From the NCBI GenBank assembly GCA_024234735.1, contig JACKNV010000003.1, positions 248,001-312,000 on the forward strand: DNA of 64,000 nt, in the 5' to 3' direction. Below, in pieces: positions 8,970-18,821 of the stretch. This DNA comes from Pseudomonadales bacterium (GTDB taxonomy: Bacteria; Pseudomonadota; Gammaproteobacteria; Pseudomonadales; Halieaceae). The notes beneath the pieces were generated by a model. The model did no database searches. It was not told the DNA's origin and saw only the letters and a list, made by a program, of their open reading frames with translations. Within the stretch, counting starts at the first letter, position 1, and each line of letters starts with the position of its first letter. Position numbers and translations under genes: made by a program.

Positions 8970-11315
8970 ATGGCCCGCGCTGGCAGGTATCTTGTAATTT
9001 TATTGTCCTTGCCTGTACTGTTTGCTTCGTTGGCTGCCGCTCAAGCCGGGGAAGCGGGTTTTGACCCCTATCCGCTGCGACCGGCTGATACCTCCAGTCC
9101 GCGCGATACCTTGCAAACTTTCCTTGCGGACTCGACGACGGCACTGGACGCCTGGCGGCTTGGTGCGGTCAGCCTGGCGAGTGCCCGGGCCCTGGAGCGG
9201 GCGCTGGATACGCTGGACTTCAGCGCTACCCCCTACAGCAATAGTTATGTGGTCAGGCAGCAGCGGATGTTATTGTTGCGGGAAGTGCTTGACCGTATCG
9301 CGATACCACCAGAAGACGTAATACCAGGTGACAGCGAGGTCGCAACGGCTGGCATCACCGAGTGGGCGCTTCCAGATACTCCTATTACCATAGTGCGGCT
9401 AGAGGATGGCCCGCGGGCGGGTGAATTCCTCTTTTCTGCCGATACCGTCGAGCAGTTGGACAGGCTGTATCGGAAAGCAAGGGAATTGCCCTACAAGGCC
9501 GGCGCGCTGGCCGGCATCTACGATGCCTGGGAGGACTCCAGCCAAACACCGGATGCGTTGGAACGGGCAGCGCGAGCCCGCCTCAGGCAGGTTGATACGT
9601 CGAGCCCCAGGTCGACCCTGATGGGCTTTCTTGATAGCGTCAATCGCGCCTATGCTCTAGTCAAGGAGGCCGATGCCAAGCTCCTGTCCAAGCCGCCTGC
9701 GATGACCCAGAGCGAGGCCCTGAAAATCGAGGCCCAGGCGCAAAGTCTGCTGCAGCGCGCGGTAATGACACTGGATTTAGGTCAGGTGCCGAATGCGCTG
9801 CGTGAAGATGTCGGCATAGAAACGGTGCTCGCACTCAAGGAAATCTTTGACCGAAGGCAGCTGCCACCGCTTGATTCCATTCCCGATGCCAAAGATGTAG
9901 CTGAGGCCCGGAGGTCATCCAGTGGACTATTCCCACCGTCCACCGGCCCCCTGTATTGGCGATTTCCGGATACCGAAATCGAGATCGTCCAGATTGTCGA
10001 AGGTGAGAAACAGGGGCAGTTCCTGTTCAGCGCGGATACCGTCAGCAAGGTCAAGGGCTACTATGAAAAAGTCCGCGACCTCGACTATAGGAAACAGGTT
10101 CCAGGCACTACGGCTGCGGATTTCGAGGATGTAGGGCATACAACGGAGGGTTTCTTTGATTACTACATTTCCACGCCGGGATATTTACTGGCACCGGCGC
10201 ACTATTACGGTCGGCTAGTCAACAATCTGCCACCCTGGTTCAAGGCCATGTACCACGAACAGACATACTGGCAATGGATCGGCCTGTTGGTCAGTGTGGT
10301 GCTGGCAATCGCTATCTCTATCATCATTTTTCGCTTATTCAATTGGATGAGATCACGCCTCAAGTTGGCGGTGGAAGGCTGGCTGATGGTCCTGCCGCCG
10401 GTCGGTATCGCGTTAATTGCGATTGCGGTTGTAGATTTCATCAATCACGACCTGAATATCACTGGCAGTGTTGTTACCGTTGTGAGAATGGCTGGCAACG
10501 TGATCGTCATAGTGATGATGGGTTGGGGCATATTCAACCTCTGCAAGGCTGTTGCCGAGACTGTCATTGCCTCGCCGCGTATCCATGACCAGAGTCTTGA
10601 CGCCACTTTGTGGCGAGTCTGTGGGAGAATCCTCGGCTTCCTGCTCGCCGCTTGGATAGTAATAGACGGCATTCGTGACCTGGGGGCGGATTTGCTCCCG
10701 GTTCTTGCCGGCCTCGGTGTGGGAGGGCTCGCCGTCGCCCTGGCGGCGCAGAAAACCCTCGCAAACTACATTGGCAGCCTGATTCTATTTGCCAACAGGC
10801 CGGTTCGAGTCGGTGATTTCTGTCGTTACGGAGACCAAGTAGGTACTGTAGAGAGTATTGGCCTGATCTCGACACGCATTCGTTCGCTGGAACGCACCAT
10901 TGTGACTGTACCCAATGCTGAATTCTCAGAAATGAAACTTGAAAATTTTGCGATGAGGGACCGGCGACTATTCAAGGTGACCTTACAGCTACGTTACGAA
11001 ACTACGCATGAGCAGATGCAGCGCATACTCGAAGAACTGCGTGAGCTGCTAATGGGGCATCCTGCGGTTGATCCCGACGTGGCGCGGGTCCGGTTCGTCG
11101 GCTTCGGCACGTACTCCAAGAACCTTGAGGTATTTACTTACCTGTGTTGCCAGGATCAGGGCGTCTTTCTGGCCCTTCAGGAAGATCTTCTGCTGCGCAT
11201 GGAAACAATCATCGACGAGGCGGGTAGTGGTTTTGCATTCCCTTCGCAGACCAATTACGTGATAGGGGGTGCCAGCATCGCTGGTAGCCCGGGTGTTCCG
11301 CTGGGGGGTGCGTGA
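8970..11315 (+). CDS. MscS-family mechanosensitive channel with two tandem periplasmic modules
   Basis: A 781-residue paralogue of the protein at 2822-4753. After a signal peptide there are two copies of the same periplasmic module, at about 40-190 and 209-373. Both carry DTSSPR, an L(D/K)xIxxR stretch followed by PP and IP, and GEFLFSADTV or GQFLFSADTV. Membrane helices start near 435; the pore helix GLGVGGLAVALAAQ is at about 582-595, and RPVRVGDFC and VTVPNAEF follow. ATG 8970 sits 6 nt after GGAGGA; the earlier ATG at 8949 lacks a site. It likely acts in osmotic protection, and the modules may sense something in the periplasm (inference). Confidence 0.88.
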   Translation: MARAGRYLVILLSLPVLFASLAAAQAGEAGFDPYPLRPADTSSPRDTLQTFLADSTTALDAWRLGAVSLASARALERALDTLDFSATPYSNSYVVRQQRMLLLREVLDRIAIPPEDVIPGDSEVATAGITEWALPDTPITIVRLEDGPRAGEFLFSADTVEQLDRLYRKARELPYKAGALAGIYDAWEDSSQTPDALERAARARLRQVDTSSPRSTLMGFLDSVNRAYALVKEADAKLLSKPPAMTQSEALKIEAQAQSLLQRAVMTLDLGQVPNALREDVGIETVLALKEIFDRRQLPPLDSIPDAKDVAEARRSSSGLFPPSTGPLYWRFPDTEIEIVQIVEGEKQGQFLFSADTVSKVKGYYEKVRDLDYRKQVPGTTAADFEDVGHTTEGFFDYYISTPGYLLAPAHYYGRLVNNLPPWFKAMYHEQTYWQWIGLLVSVVLAIAISIIIFRLFNWMRSRLKLAVEGWLMVLPPVGIALIAIAVVDFINHDLNITGSVVTVVRMAGNVIVIVMMGWGIFNLCKAVAETVIASPRIHDQSLDATLWRVCGRILGFLLAAWIVIDGIRDLGADLLPVLAGLGVGGLAVALAAQKTLANYIGSLILFANRPVRVGDFCRYGDQVGTVESIGLISTRIRSLERTIVTVPNAEFSEMKLENFAMRDRRLFKVTLQLRYETTHEQMQRILEELRELLMGHPAVDPDVARVRFVGFGTYSKNLEVFTYLCCQDQGVFLALQEDLLLRMETIIDEAGSGFAFPSQTNYVIGGASIAGSPGVPLGGA

Positions 11316-11411
11316 CCAGCTATTGGCTGTGGAGCCATACGTCGAAGTGGTGCGAGCACGGGGTAGGTCCGGGCCACCGCATTTGTTGGTCGGGATGATT
11401 GCGTTGTTGTT

Positions 11412-12113
11412 CTACAATACCCTCTCCACGATCATGTAGCAGAGCGCGCCGAGGTTGCGGACATCGTCAAACAGGGTAACTATCTGGTAGCTCAGCAGGA
11501 AAAACAGTGGATACCAGAGCCCGGGGCGCTGGACGAACCAGGCATAGGCCGGTTGTATGATGCGCTGCAGGACGACCTCCCTGGAGACGAGCCAGGTGGA
11601 TAGCGCACCCAGCAGAAAGCCGGCCAGTAGGTCCGACGGGTAGTGAAAGCCGGTATACACGCGTGGCAGCATGATGACGACGACGCAGTAGCCGGTAGCC
11701 AGCAGGCCGGCGCGGGTGGAAACCAGGAACATGCCGCAGGCCAGGCAGCCGAAAAGTGCCGCGTGATCACTGGGGAAGGAGGACCAGCCGGTGAGCGCCG
11801 CGGGGGGCATGCCGATGGGCAACACCATATCCACTGCCACGTCATGCATCGGCCGCAGCCGGTGGGGCAGTGCCCACGCCAGTACTCTCGCCGCCGTCAT
11901 GGCTGCCAGGGCGGCCAGCAGCACCGACATCAGCAGTTGCCGGTGGCGTTCCTGCTCCGGGTCTGGGCGGAACCAGCCCCACCACAGGAACGTCATCATC
12001 ACCCCGCCCTTGAAAAGGTAGCTGTGGGTAATGAACACGATCAGGACATCGATCGAGGGCGCGCTTCTGGCGAACTGGTTCAAGGCCTCTACCAGCTGGG
12101 TGTCGGTATACAT
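11412..12113 (-). CDS. PAP2-superfamily membrane phosphatase
   Basis: A 233-residue polytopic protein with the phosphatidic acid phosphatase type 2 signature: HRLRP at about 84-88, PSDH at about 114-117, and RVYTGFHYPSD at about 151-161 with the expected Arg, His and Asp. The first motif is shorter than the classic KX6RP. Members dephosphorylate lipid phosphates such as undecaprenyl pyrophosphate or phosphatidic acid on the outer face of the inner membrane. It is convergent with the MscS gene and lies about 180 bp downstream of the glycogen phosphorylase stop region, on the opposite side. The precise lipid substrate is not readable. Confidence 0.85.
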   Translation of the reverse strand: MYTDTQLVEALNQFARSAPSIDVLIVFITHSYLFKGGVMMTFLWWGWFRPDPEQERHRQLLMSVLLAALAAMTAARVLAWALPHRLRPMHDVAVDMVLPIGMPPAALTGWSSFPSDHAALFGCLACGMFLVSTRAGLLATGYCVVVIMLPRVYTGFHYPSDLLAGFLLGALSTWLVSREVVLQRIIQPAYAWFVQRPGLWYPLFFLLSYQIVTLFDDVRNLGALCYMIVERVL

Positions 12114-12296
12114 CGGGTGCCGCTTGTCCTCGTGGTTTCAGGCGGAATGCTGACGATCAGGGAACCTGTTCGACTCTGACTCGTGTACGCCCCTCCAGCC
12201 TTGTTTTTCGGGGCGTGTATCATAACCACATGAGATTACATATGCATAGCCTGGCAGCGTGTGCCTAATGCGGCTCGTGTTGGTGCCGCTGTGGAG

Positions 12297-14828
12297 TCAG
12301 GAATCTACCGCGAGCACGCTACTGTTTTCCTGCTCGAATATCCTGATGGGAACCGGTCGGATATCCCATATATCCTCACAGTATTCCCGTATCGTGCGGT
12401 CGGAGGAAAACTTGCCGCTACGCGCGACGTTCAACAGCGACATGCGGGCCCAGTGGTCGCGATCACCGTAGGCCTGACTGACGTCCAGCTGGCAGCGGCT
12501 GTAGGATTCGAAATCCGCAAGCACCAGGTACGGGTCGCTATGCAGCAGGCCGTCCACTATCGGGCGGAACAGGTCGCGGTCACCGTTTGAGAAATACCCC
12601 TGTTGTATCAGGTCTATGACTTCGCGAAGTTCGGCATTGGCCAGGTAGTGGTCATAGGGCCGATAGCCCCGGGCCTTGAGCTCGAAAACCTGGGGCGCGG
12701 TGAGCCCGAACAGGAAGAAATTCTCAGGGCCAACCTCCTCGCGAATCTCTATATTGGCGCCGTCCAGCGTGCCGATTGTAAGTGCGCCATTCATCGAGAA
12801 CTTCATATTGCCGGTACCGGATGCCTCTTTGCCCGCGGTGGAAATCTGTTCGGAAAGATCCGCCGCCGGATAGAGGTGTTGGCCGCTGCTGACATTGAAG
12901 TTGGGCAGGAATACAACCTTCAGGTATGGGCGAACCTGCGGGTCCCGGTTGATGACGGCACCCACTTCGTTGATCAGCTTGATGATCAGTTTGGCCAGGC
13001 GATAAGCCGGTGCGGCCTTGCCGCCGAAAATAAACGTGCGTGGCGTGAAGCTCGCGTTCGGTTCGTTCTTCAGGCGCAGGTAGAGAGCGATAACGTGCAG
13101 GATATTGAGGTGCTGGCGTTTGTACTCGTGAATGCGTTTGACCTGGACATCGAACATCGAATCGGGGTCGACAGCAATCCCCATCCGCTTGCGCAGGTAA
13201 GAAGCGAAATAGCACTTATTCATACGCTTGATTTCGCGCCATCTGGCGCAAAATGCCTGGTTGTCTGCGTAGATTTCAAGTTCTTCCAGCTTGCTCAGGT
13301 CCTTGATCCAGGCATCGCCAATGGCGGCGTTTACCAGGCGGGTCTGCCGCGGGTTGCTCAACACGACCCAGCGACGCGGGGTGACGCCGTTGGTTTTGTT
13401 GCTGAATTTCCCGGGCCAGGCGTCGTAAAAATCCTTCAGTACATCCTCTTTGAGTAACTGCGTGTGGAGTTCGGCGACCCCGTTGATGGCATGACTGCCG
13501 ACACATGCCAGGTAAGCCATGCGTATATTGCGTTCGCCATTCTCTCCGATAAGCGACATGCGCTCCACACGAGCCACGTCATTGGGGAAATGGGCTCTTA
13601 TCTCCTCGAGAAAGCGACCGTTTATGGCATAAATGATTTCAAGGTGCCGTGGCAGGAGCCGTTCGAACAATGCGATGGGCCAGGTTTCGAGCGCCTCCGG
13701 TAGCAGGGTGTGATTCGTGTATGAGAATGTCTTGCGGGTGATCTCCCACGCACTGTCCCATTCCAACCCGCGTTCGTCCACGAGCAGGCGCATGAGTTCG
13801 GGGATGGCGATGGCCGGATGGGTGTCATTCAGTTGGACGGCGAATTTCTCGTGGAATTGCTGCAGCGGAATTCTTTGCGTGCGCATGATCCGCAGCATGT
13901 CCTGCAAAGAGCAGGAGACGAAGAAGAACTGTTGTTCCAGGCGCAGTTCCTTGCCCTGAATGGGTTCGTCATTCGGGTAGAGAACCTTGCTGAGATTCTC
14001 GGAATAGATTTTTTTGTCGACGGCCCCATAGTAATCGCCGCGATTGAAGACGTCGAAATCGAACGATTCGGGTGCCTCCGCACGCCACAGCCGCAGGGTG
14101 TTGGCGGTATTGGAGCGGTATCCGAGTATGGGGGTGTCGTAGGGGACGCCTTTGACGATCTTGTCGGGCTGCCAGTGGGTGTGCGTGCGGCCGGCATCGT
14201 CTACATACCGTTCAGTATGGCCCCCGAATTTCACTTCCACGGACCACTCGGGCCTGGCGATTTCCCACGGGTTGCCGTAACGCAGCCAGTCATCGGTCTT
14301 TTCCACCTGCCAGCCATCGACTATTTTTTGATCAAATATGCCGAACTCGTAGCGAATGCCGTAGCCGACCGCGGGAATTTCCAGCGTCGCCAAAGAGTCC
14401 AGAAAGCAGGCTGCCAGGCGGCCGAGGCCGCCATTACCCAGCCCCGGCTCCGGCTCCTGTTCCAGGAGTTGGTCCAGGTTGAGTCCGAGTTCCTGGAGAG
14501 CATCCTCCACGTTTTCATGGATTCCGAGGTTGATCAGGTTGTTGCCCATGTGGGGGCCCAGGAGGAACTCTGCGGAAAAATAGGCAACTGTACGCGAGCC
14601 TTCCGCACTGTAGGTCGAGCCGGTACTCACCCAGCGGCGCAGTAAGTGCTCACGGACCAGGTGTGCCAGCGCCATGTAGTGGTCGTGCCTGGTAGCCACC
14701 GCGGCAAACTTTCCCTGTACATAGAACAGGCTGGCCAGGAATGCGTGCTTGAGTGCCTCTTTGCTGGTGCCGGTGCGTTCGACCGCTATCGCTTCGTTGC
14801 TGGGGTGAGTGACGACGGGCGTATTCAT
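12297..14828 (-). CDS. glgP: glycogen/maltodextrin phosphorylase
   Basis: An 843-residue enzyme that releases glucose 1-phosphate from alpha-1,4-glucans. Full-length family landmarks are present: EPEPGLGNGGLGRLAACFLDS near the N-terminus, QLNDTHPAIAIPELMR in the middle, and EASGTGNMKFSMNGALTIGT near the C-terminus with the PLP-binding Lys at about 676. ATG 14828 follows AAAGGAGG at ideal distance, so the 19-residue N-terminal extension from 14885 is not real. No other glycogen gene is adjacent, so it appears to stand alone. It should act in the cytoplasm. Confidence 0.95.
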   Translation of the reverse strand: MNTPVVTHPSNEAIAVERTGTSKEALKHAFLASLFYVQGKFAAVATRHDHYMALAHLVREHLLRRWVSTGSTYSAEGSRTVAYFSAEFLLGPHMGNNLINLGIHENVEDALQELGLNLDQLLEQEPEPGLGNGGLGRLAACFLDSLATLEIPAVGYGIRYEFGIFDQKIVDGWQVEKTDDWLRYGNPWEIARPEWSVEVKFGGHTERYVDDAGRTHTHWQPDKIVKGVPYDTPILGYRSNTANTLRLWRAEAPESFDFDVFNRGDYYGAVDKKIYSENLSKVLYPNDEPIQGKELRLEQQFFFVSCSLQDMLRIMRTQRIPLQQFHEKFAVQLNDTHPAIAIPELMRLLVDERGLEWDSAWEITRKTFSYTNHTLLPEALETWPIALFERLLPRHLEIIYAINGRFLEEIRAHFPNDVARVERMSLIGENGERNIRMAYLACVGSHAINGVAELHTQLLKEDVLKDFYDAWPGKFSNKTNGVTPRRWVVLSNPRQTRLVNAAIGDAWIKDLSKLEELEIYADNQAFCARWREIKRMNKCYFASYLRKRMGIAVDPDSMFDVQVKRIHEYKRQHLNILHVIALYLRLKNEPNASFTPRTFIFGGKAAPAYRLAKLIIKLINEVGAVINRDPQVRPYLKVVFLPNFNVSSGQHLYPAADLSEQISTAGKEASGTGNMKFSMNGALTIGTLDGANIEIREEVGPENFFLFGLTAPQVFELKARGYRPYDHYLANAELREVIDLIQQGYFSNGDRDLFRPIVDGLLHSDPYLVLADFESYSRCQLDVSQAYGDRDHWARMSLLNVARSGKFSSDRTIREYCEDIWDIRPVPIRIFEQENSSVLAVDS

Positions 14829-15129
14829 CGCCGCCTCCTTTGATTGTTTGACGTGCAAACCTATATGCAAAAAGCGTGCATACATGACTGCCGGGCCGAA
14901 TATATTTCAGGAACCCAATAATTGCTGTCATCCGGGCGGGTCCGTCTCGACCGGAGCGGCCAGCCGTCAGGATTTGCACGCCGGTCTTGAAGGTGGACGC
15001 TCCACAAAAGCGCGCACCCGGCGGTACAGCGAGCGCGGTGCACTAAACCGGGGCAGCCTGCCAGGTTATTGGCAGACTTTTTGTGGGGGAATGTCCAGCC
15101 CGTTGCCGGGACAGGCAGCGCCAACCGGC
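14829..15129. other. intergenic region upstream of glgP
   Basis: About 300 bp between the glgP start and the stop of the upstream transglycosylase gene, both on the minus strand. The glgP ribosome binding site lies next to 14829. Short frames here have no support. I see no strong hairpin or repeat; a glgP promoter should be somewhere inside. Confidence 0.45.
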
Positions 15130-17298
15130 CTATTGCAGGTCGCCAAACCTGCGCAGCCAGGGTTGCAGGCGGCTGTAGCGTCGTTTCGCGGGTTCCGCCT
15201 GCTCGCGGCTGGCGAAGCTGCCATACAGTACCAGGTATTGCGCAGTCTGGCCTCGCTGTACGGGCAGCACATACACCGGGGCCGGGAGCGCCTGCTCGGT
15301 GATAAAGTTCGCAGCGGCCTGGCGGGTGCTGTATGCACCCAGCTGCAGGGTAAGGTTGTCTCGCGGTTGCGAGCGCACCCAGCTGGTGGCCGCGTCCGTG
15401 GTCGCCGTTGCCGTGCTCCTGGGCGGTGGACTGTAGGCGGCCGTAGCCGCATCGCCGTTCAGGCAGCCGGCCACGTTCATTTCGTCACCGGCATCGACCT
15501 GGCGGTATTTTTCCCAGAAAAGCTGGTCGATCCTGCGATGTCCCGCGGCCACGTTCGAGCGGCGGTAGCGGGACACCTGCCCGGGGCCGCCGTTGTAGGC
15601 GGAATAGCTGGAGCGGGCGAGGTTGCCGACACCTCCCGAGCGTTTGTGTTCGCCCTGGGGTAGGGCGTACCTCACCAGGTAGTTCAACAGTACCTCGGCC
15701 CCGGCACTGCTGTTGTAGTCGATATTCCAGCGCAGCTTGTTGAGGTCATAAAATCCGCGCCACACCCGTTCGTTGACCTGCATGATGCCTACATCGCCGC
15801 TGCCCGAGCGCAACGGTTCTATGCGTTTGTCGATAACCACGTACTGGCGCCAGCAACTCTCCTGCCAGGCCGTTGCCAGTACCATGTTGCGATACAGTGA
15901 GCGATAGCTCGAATCCAGCCTGTCCCGGTGGGCCACATCTTTTGCGGTGCGGTTGAGCAGGGCCGCGACCTGGGGCAGGTATACCCCGAGGTCGTCTCTT
16001 GTGGGCACCCACCGATCCAGATTCCTGGCGGCCGCATGGGCCTCGGGAAAGAGGGAAAATCGCAGGTGCATGGCGGAAGGGTCGGGGGCCAGTGTCTGGA
16101 TCTGTTGCCTCAGGAGCTGCTGCAGTTCGGGGTCGACTTCCTCGCTGTAGCGGAGCAGTTCCTCGGCCCGGCCCGCGTTGATCATGCGCGCCAGCTGGCG
16201 AAGGCCATTGCTGGAAATGTCCAGACCCACGGCGGGCCCCAGTTGGTCGAGTGCGTGCAGCGCATCGGTGGCGGTTACCACACTCAACCAGATGAGGTTC
16301 TGCTGGCCCTGCTGTTGCAGTGCGATGCGGCGCACAACGGGGCCCAGCCGCTGCCAGCTGTCGATGAACCAATGGCGAACGGCGTCGTCCGTCTGCTGTT
16401 GGGGCAGGGTCAGGGCATCGCGCAGCCGGTAGCGGCTGTCCAGCAGGACGTCGAGCAGGGCATCGCGAAGGTCCTGCATGTCAGTGTTCGTCGCGTAGTA
16501 TTTGACCGCGCCCGCCAGCAGGGCATCCATCATCTGCCAGCGGATTTCCAGCTCGGCGAGCTCCTGTTCGCTGAGTTTCTCGACGGGTTGCGGTGGTGCA
16601 TCGGGCAAGTCGACCTGCATCTGGATGGCCACGTTGAGGGTTTCCGGCGTGACCTGCAGTTCGCCGAGGGTGAGGCTGCCCAACAGGGCCTGTAACTGCT
16701 CCCTGCTGTTGCCGGGCAGAACCGCCGGCAGGAAGTCGTCAAGGGACTCGAAATAGGGGGTGAGGTCGATCACGAAGCCGGCCAGCAGGGCCCTGAGATT
16801 CGCATTGCCGACGGCCCAAAGCGGCCCCGAGGTGATTTTCTGGCCGTTGCCGTCGATTAGCCACATGGATTGCGGCTGCAGCCTGAGCTTGCGGCCGCCC
16901 GCCTCGATGACCGGCCTGCCCAGCAGGCCTATACTGCCCTGCCAACTGCTCATCTGCTGGCAGCCGTTCAGCGAGGTGACGCCCAGTTGGGCGCTGACAT
17001 CGGCACGCACCTCGAGGTCCTGCTGGTGGCCGGCGATCTGCGGGTTGGCCAGGCGGATGCGATTGCAGCCACCGGGGTCGTCGAGCAGGTCCTTGCTCCC
17101 ATCCGGCGTCGCGAACAGCTGGGTCACCAGGATCTGGCGCAACAGGGGGTAGTCGAGGTAAACCGGTACCGAGACGGTGGCGGGCCCGGCACTGGCAAGC
17201 GGGACCCACCACAGCAGGAGGTACAGCCCCATCGTGGCGACGGGCCCGCGCAGAAGAGGCCATCTTCTCCCGGGTTTTACCTGGGGCGGTCTCAGCAT
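15130..17298 (-). CDS. large lytic transglycosylase (SLT domain) with C-terminal SPOR domain
   Basis: A 722-residue exported protein. A hydrophobic segment near 22-37 ending in ASAGP fits a signal peptide. About 400 residues of helical, unassigned sequence follow. An SLT transglycosylase domain then appears at about 465-600: ATAWQESCW with the catalytic Glu at about 480, GDVGIMQVNERVW, and YNGGPGQVSRYRR. The last ~80 residues (LQLGAYSTRQAA to LVLYGSFASREQA) match the SPOR repeat, which binds denuded glycan at the septum. The protein probably cleaves peptidoglycan during division. Its long N-terminal region is not one I recognise. Confidence 0.85.
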   Translation of the reverse strand: MLRPPQVKPGRRWPLLRGPVATMGLYLLLWWVPLASAGPATVSVPVYLDYPLLRQILVTQLFATPDGSKDLLDDPGGCNRIRLANPQIAGHQQDLEVRADVSAQLGVTSLNGCQQMSSWQGSIGLLGRPVIEAGGRKLRLQPQSMWLIDGNGQKITSGPLWAVGNANLRALLAGFVIDLTPYFESLDDFLPAVLPGNSREQLQALLGSLTLGELQVTPETLNVAIQMQVDLPDAPPQPVEKLSEQELAELEIRWQMMDALLAGAVKYYATNTDMQDLRDALLDVLLDSRYRLRDALTLPQQQTDDAVRHWFIDSWQRLGPVVRRIALQQQGQQNLIWLSVVTATDALHALDQLGPAVGLDISSNGLRQLARMINAGRAEELLRYSEEVDPELQQLLRQQIQTLAPDPSAMHLRFSLFPEAHAAARNLDRWVPTRDDLGVYLPQVAALLNRTAKDVAHRDRLDSSYRSLYRNMVLATAWQESCWRQYVVIDKRIEPLRSGSGDVGIMQVNERVWRGFYDLNKLRWNIDYNSSAGAEVLLNYLVRYALPQGEHKRSGGVGNLARSSYSAYNGGPGQVSRYRRSNVAAGHRRIDQLFWEKYRQVDAGDEMNVAGCLNGDAATAAYSPPPRSTATATTDAATSWVRSQPRDNLTLQLGAYSTRQAAANFITEQALPAPVYVLPVQRGQTAQYLVLYGSFASREQAEPAKRRYSRLQPWLRRFGDLQ

Positions 17299-17563
17299 GG
17301 ACCTTTCGGGGGGAAGCTCAAGGTGGTGTGGTCTGTCGCCCGTGTAGGCTCGGCAAACGGCGGCTCGATTCCTGCGCGGCCGAGCTTGCTACCGAGCTGC
17401 CTGATCATTTTCCATGCACATGCCTACAGTCGCGGGCCAATTTTTTCGGCGGCGTGGTCCGGGCGGATCGTATCTGGCACCCTGCCGTTGTTTGAGCAGT
17501 ATAATATGCCTGCAGTCGCGCAATTCAAAGAACGTGTCGGCCTCGTTGGCCAGGGAGAATCGG

Positions 17564-18181
17564 GTGAGCAGGGATTTTTTCGAGGAAAAAGCCGGCGGCT
17601 ATGATCGCAACACGAGGCGTGTGCAAAACGTGGACAATATTTCCGGCGCGATCATCAGGACCATTGAGCTGCAGAAAGCCATGCGCCTCATGGACTTTGG
17701 CTCGGGCACGGGGCTGCTGCTGGAGCGGATCGCTCCGCTGGTCGCGAAAATCACGGCAGTGGATGTCTCGAGATCCATGAATGCACAGCTGGCGGCCAAG
17801 CAACAGCGGCTGGGGTGCGAGCTGGAAATTCTTGAAATCGATCTGGAAACCGCAGAGATCGATCGGACGTTTGACGGTATCGTTTCCTCGATGACACTGC
17901 ATCACATCAGGGATATAGATGCCCTGTTCCGGAAGTTTTATCGGTTGTTGGCTCCCGGTGGTTTCATCGCCCTGGCCGACCTCGACGCCGAGGACGGCAG
18001 CTTTCATACCGAGGATACCGGGGTGCACCACCATGGTTTCGATCGCAAGGCGCTGGCCGGGGTGGCGATGAGCGCGGGCTTTCGGGACGTCACGGTTGAC
18101 TCCGCCAGCGTCGTGCACAAGCCCCACGGCGACTTCCCGGTCTTCCTGCTCACGGCCTATCGCCCGGGGGTGGCGAGTTGA
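17564..18181 (+). CDS. class I SAM-dependent methyltransferase
   Basis: A 205-residue protein with the seven-strand methyltransferase fold. Motif I reads LMDFGSGTGLLLE, followed by the acidic end of strand 2 (ITAVDVSRSMN), FDGIVSSMTLHHI, and LLAPGGFIALADLD. These resemble UbiE and other small-molecule methyltransferases. I place the start at GTG 17564 (VSRDFFEEKAGGYD), which has AGGGAG upstream; the longer frame from ATG 17414 has an unlikely Arg/Ser-rich N-terminus. The substrate is unknown. It is divergent from the transglycosylase gene and appears monocistronic. Confidence 0.82.
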   Translation: MSRDFFEEKAGGYDRNTRRVQNVDNISGAIIRTIELQKAMRLMDFGSGTGLLLERIAPLVAKITAVDVSRSMNAQLAAKQQRLGCELEILEIDLETAEIDRTFDGIVSSMTLHHIRDIDALFRKFYRLLAPGGFIALADLDAEDGSFHTEDTGVHHHGFDRKALAGVAMSAGFRDVTVDSASVVHKPHGDFPVFLLTAYRPGVAS

Positions 18182-18296
18182 TCACCGCGGGGTGGCACTC
18201 CGGATATTTTCCATGCCGGGTGCAAGGTGTTGCCCGGAAGCTGCAGCATTAATTGTCTGCATACTATGAAACTGACCAACAGGGAGAAATAGACCC

Positions 18297-18710
18297 ATGC
18301 CCGAACAGACCCTGAGAGGATCCTGCCTGTGCGGTGCCCAGCAGTTCGTGGTCACCGGCGAGCCGGTGCGCTTTTACCACTGCCACTGCTCGCGCTGCCG
18401 GAAATCCACCGGTACCGGCCATGCCACCAACGTGTTCTTCGACAATGCGCATCTGACCTTTACAGGTGACAGCGCCGAGGTGAAGACCTTCAAGCTGCCC
18501 GAAGCGCAGCGCTTCGCGCGGACGTTCTGCACTCGCTGTGGAGGGCCCTTGCCGAGAATGATGCCCGACGGCAGACAGGCCTTTGTGCCGGCGGGCACCC
18601 TGGACGACGAGCCCAATATCAAGCCCCAGGCGCGCATATTCCAGGGCTCGAAGGCGTCCTGGTCGTGCACCGGGGACCAGGTGCCCTGTTTCCCGGAATA
18701 CGCACAGTAG
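18297..18710 (+). CDS. GFA/CENP-V-family zinc-binding protein
   Basis: A 137-residue protein with the zinc pattern of the GFA (glutathione-dependent formaldehyde-activating enzyme-like) family: GSCLCGA at about 8-14, CHCSRCRKSTG at about 29-39, and FCTRCGGPL at about 80-88. These cysteines should form two zinc sites. Function in most members is not known; the formaldehyde role is disputed and is not claimed here. It lies about 110 bp upstream of arsR on the same strand, but the arsR promoter sits between them, so it is probably a separate unit. Confidence 0.85.
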   Translation: MPEQTLRGSCLCGAQQFVVTGEPVRFYHCHCSRCRKSTGTGHATNVFFDNAHLTFTGDSAEVKTFKLPEAQRFARTFCTRCGGPLPRMMPDGRQAFVPAGTLDDEPNIKPQARIFQGSKASWSCTGDQVPCFPEYAQ

Positions 18711-18721
18711 TCGGCACATGA

Positions 18722-18760
18722 ATATATGTACTTACATATATATGAATAAAGGCATATGAT
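18722..18760 (+). promoter_or_regulatory. arsR promoter with overlapping perfect palindrome
   Basis: At 18722-18741 there is a perfect inverted repeat of two 9-bp arms, ATATATGTA and TACATATAT, separated by CT. A sigma-70-like promoter overlaps it: TTACAT (18732-18737), a 17-bp spacer, then TATGAT (18755-18760). The arsR start is about 60 bp further on. A palindrome covering the -35 is what an autoregulatory ArsR-type repressor would need. The repeat and promoter are seen directly; ArsR binding is inference. Confidence 0.65.
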
Positions 18761-18821
18761 GCCGCGTGCGGTCGATGCACTCGGGTCGAGATTCCGGGCC
18801 CGGTAGCGCAAGCGGAGAGCC

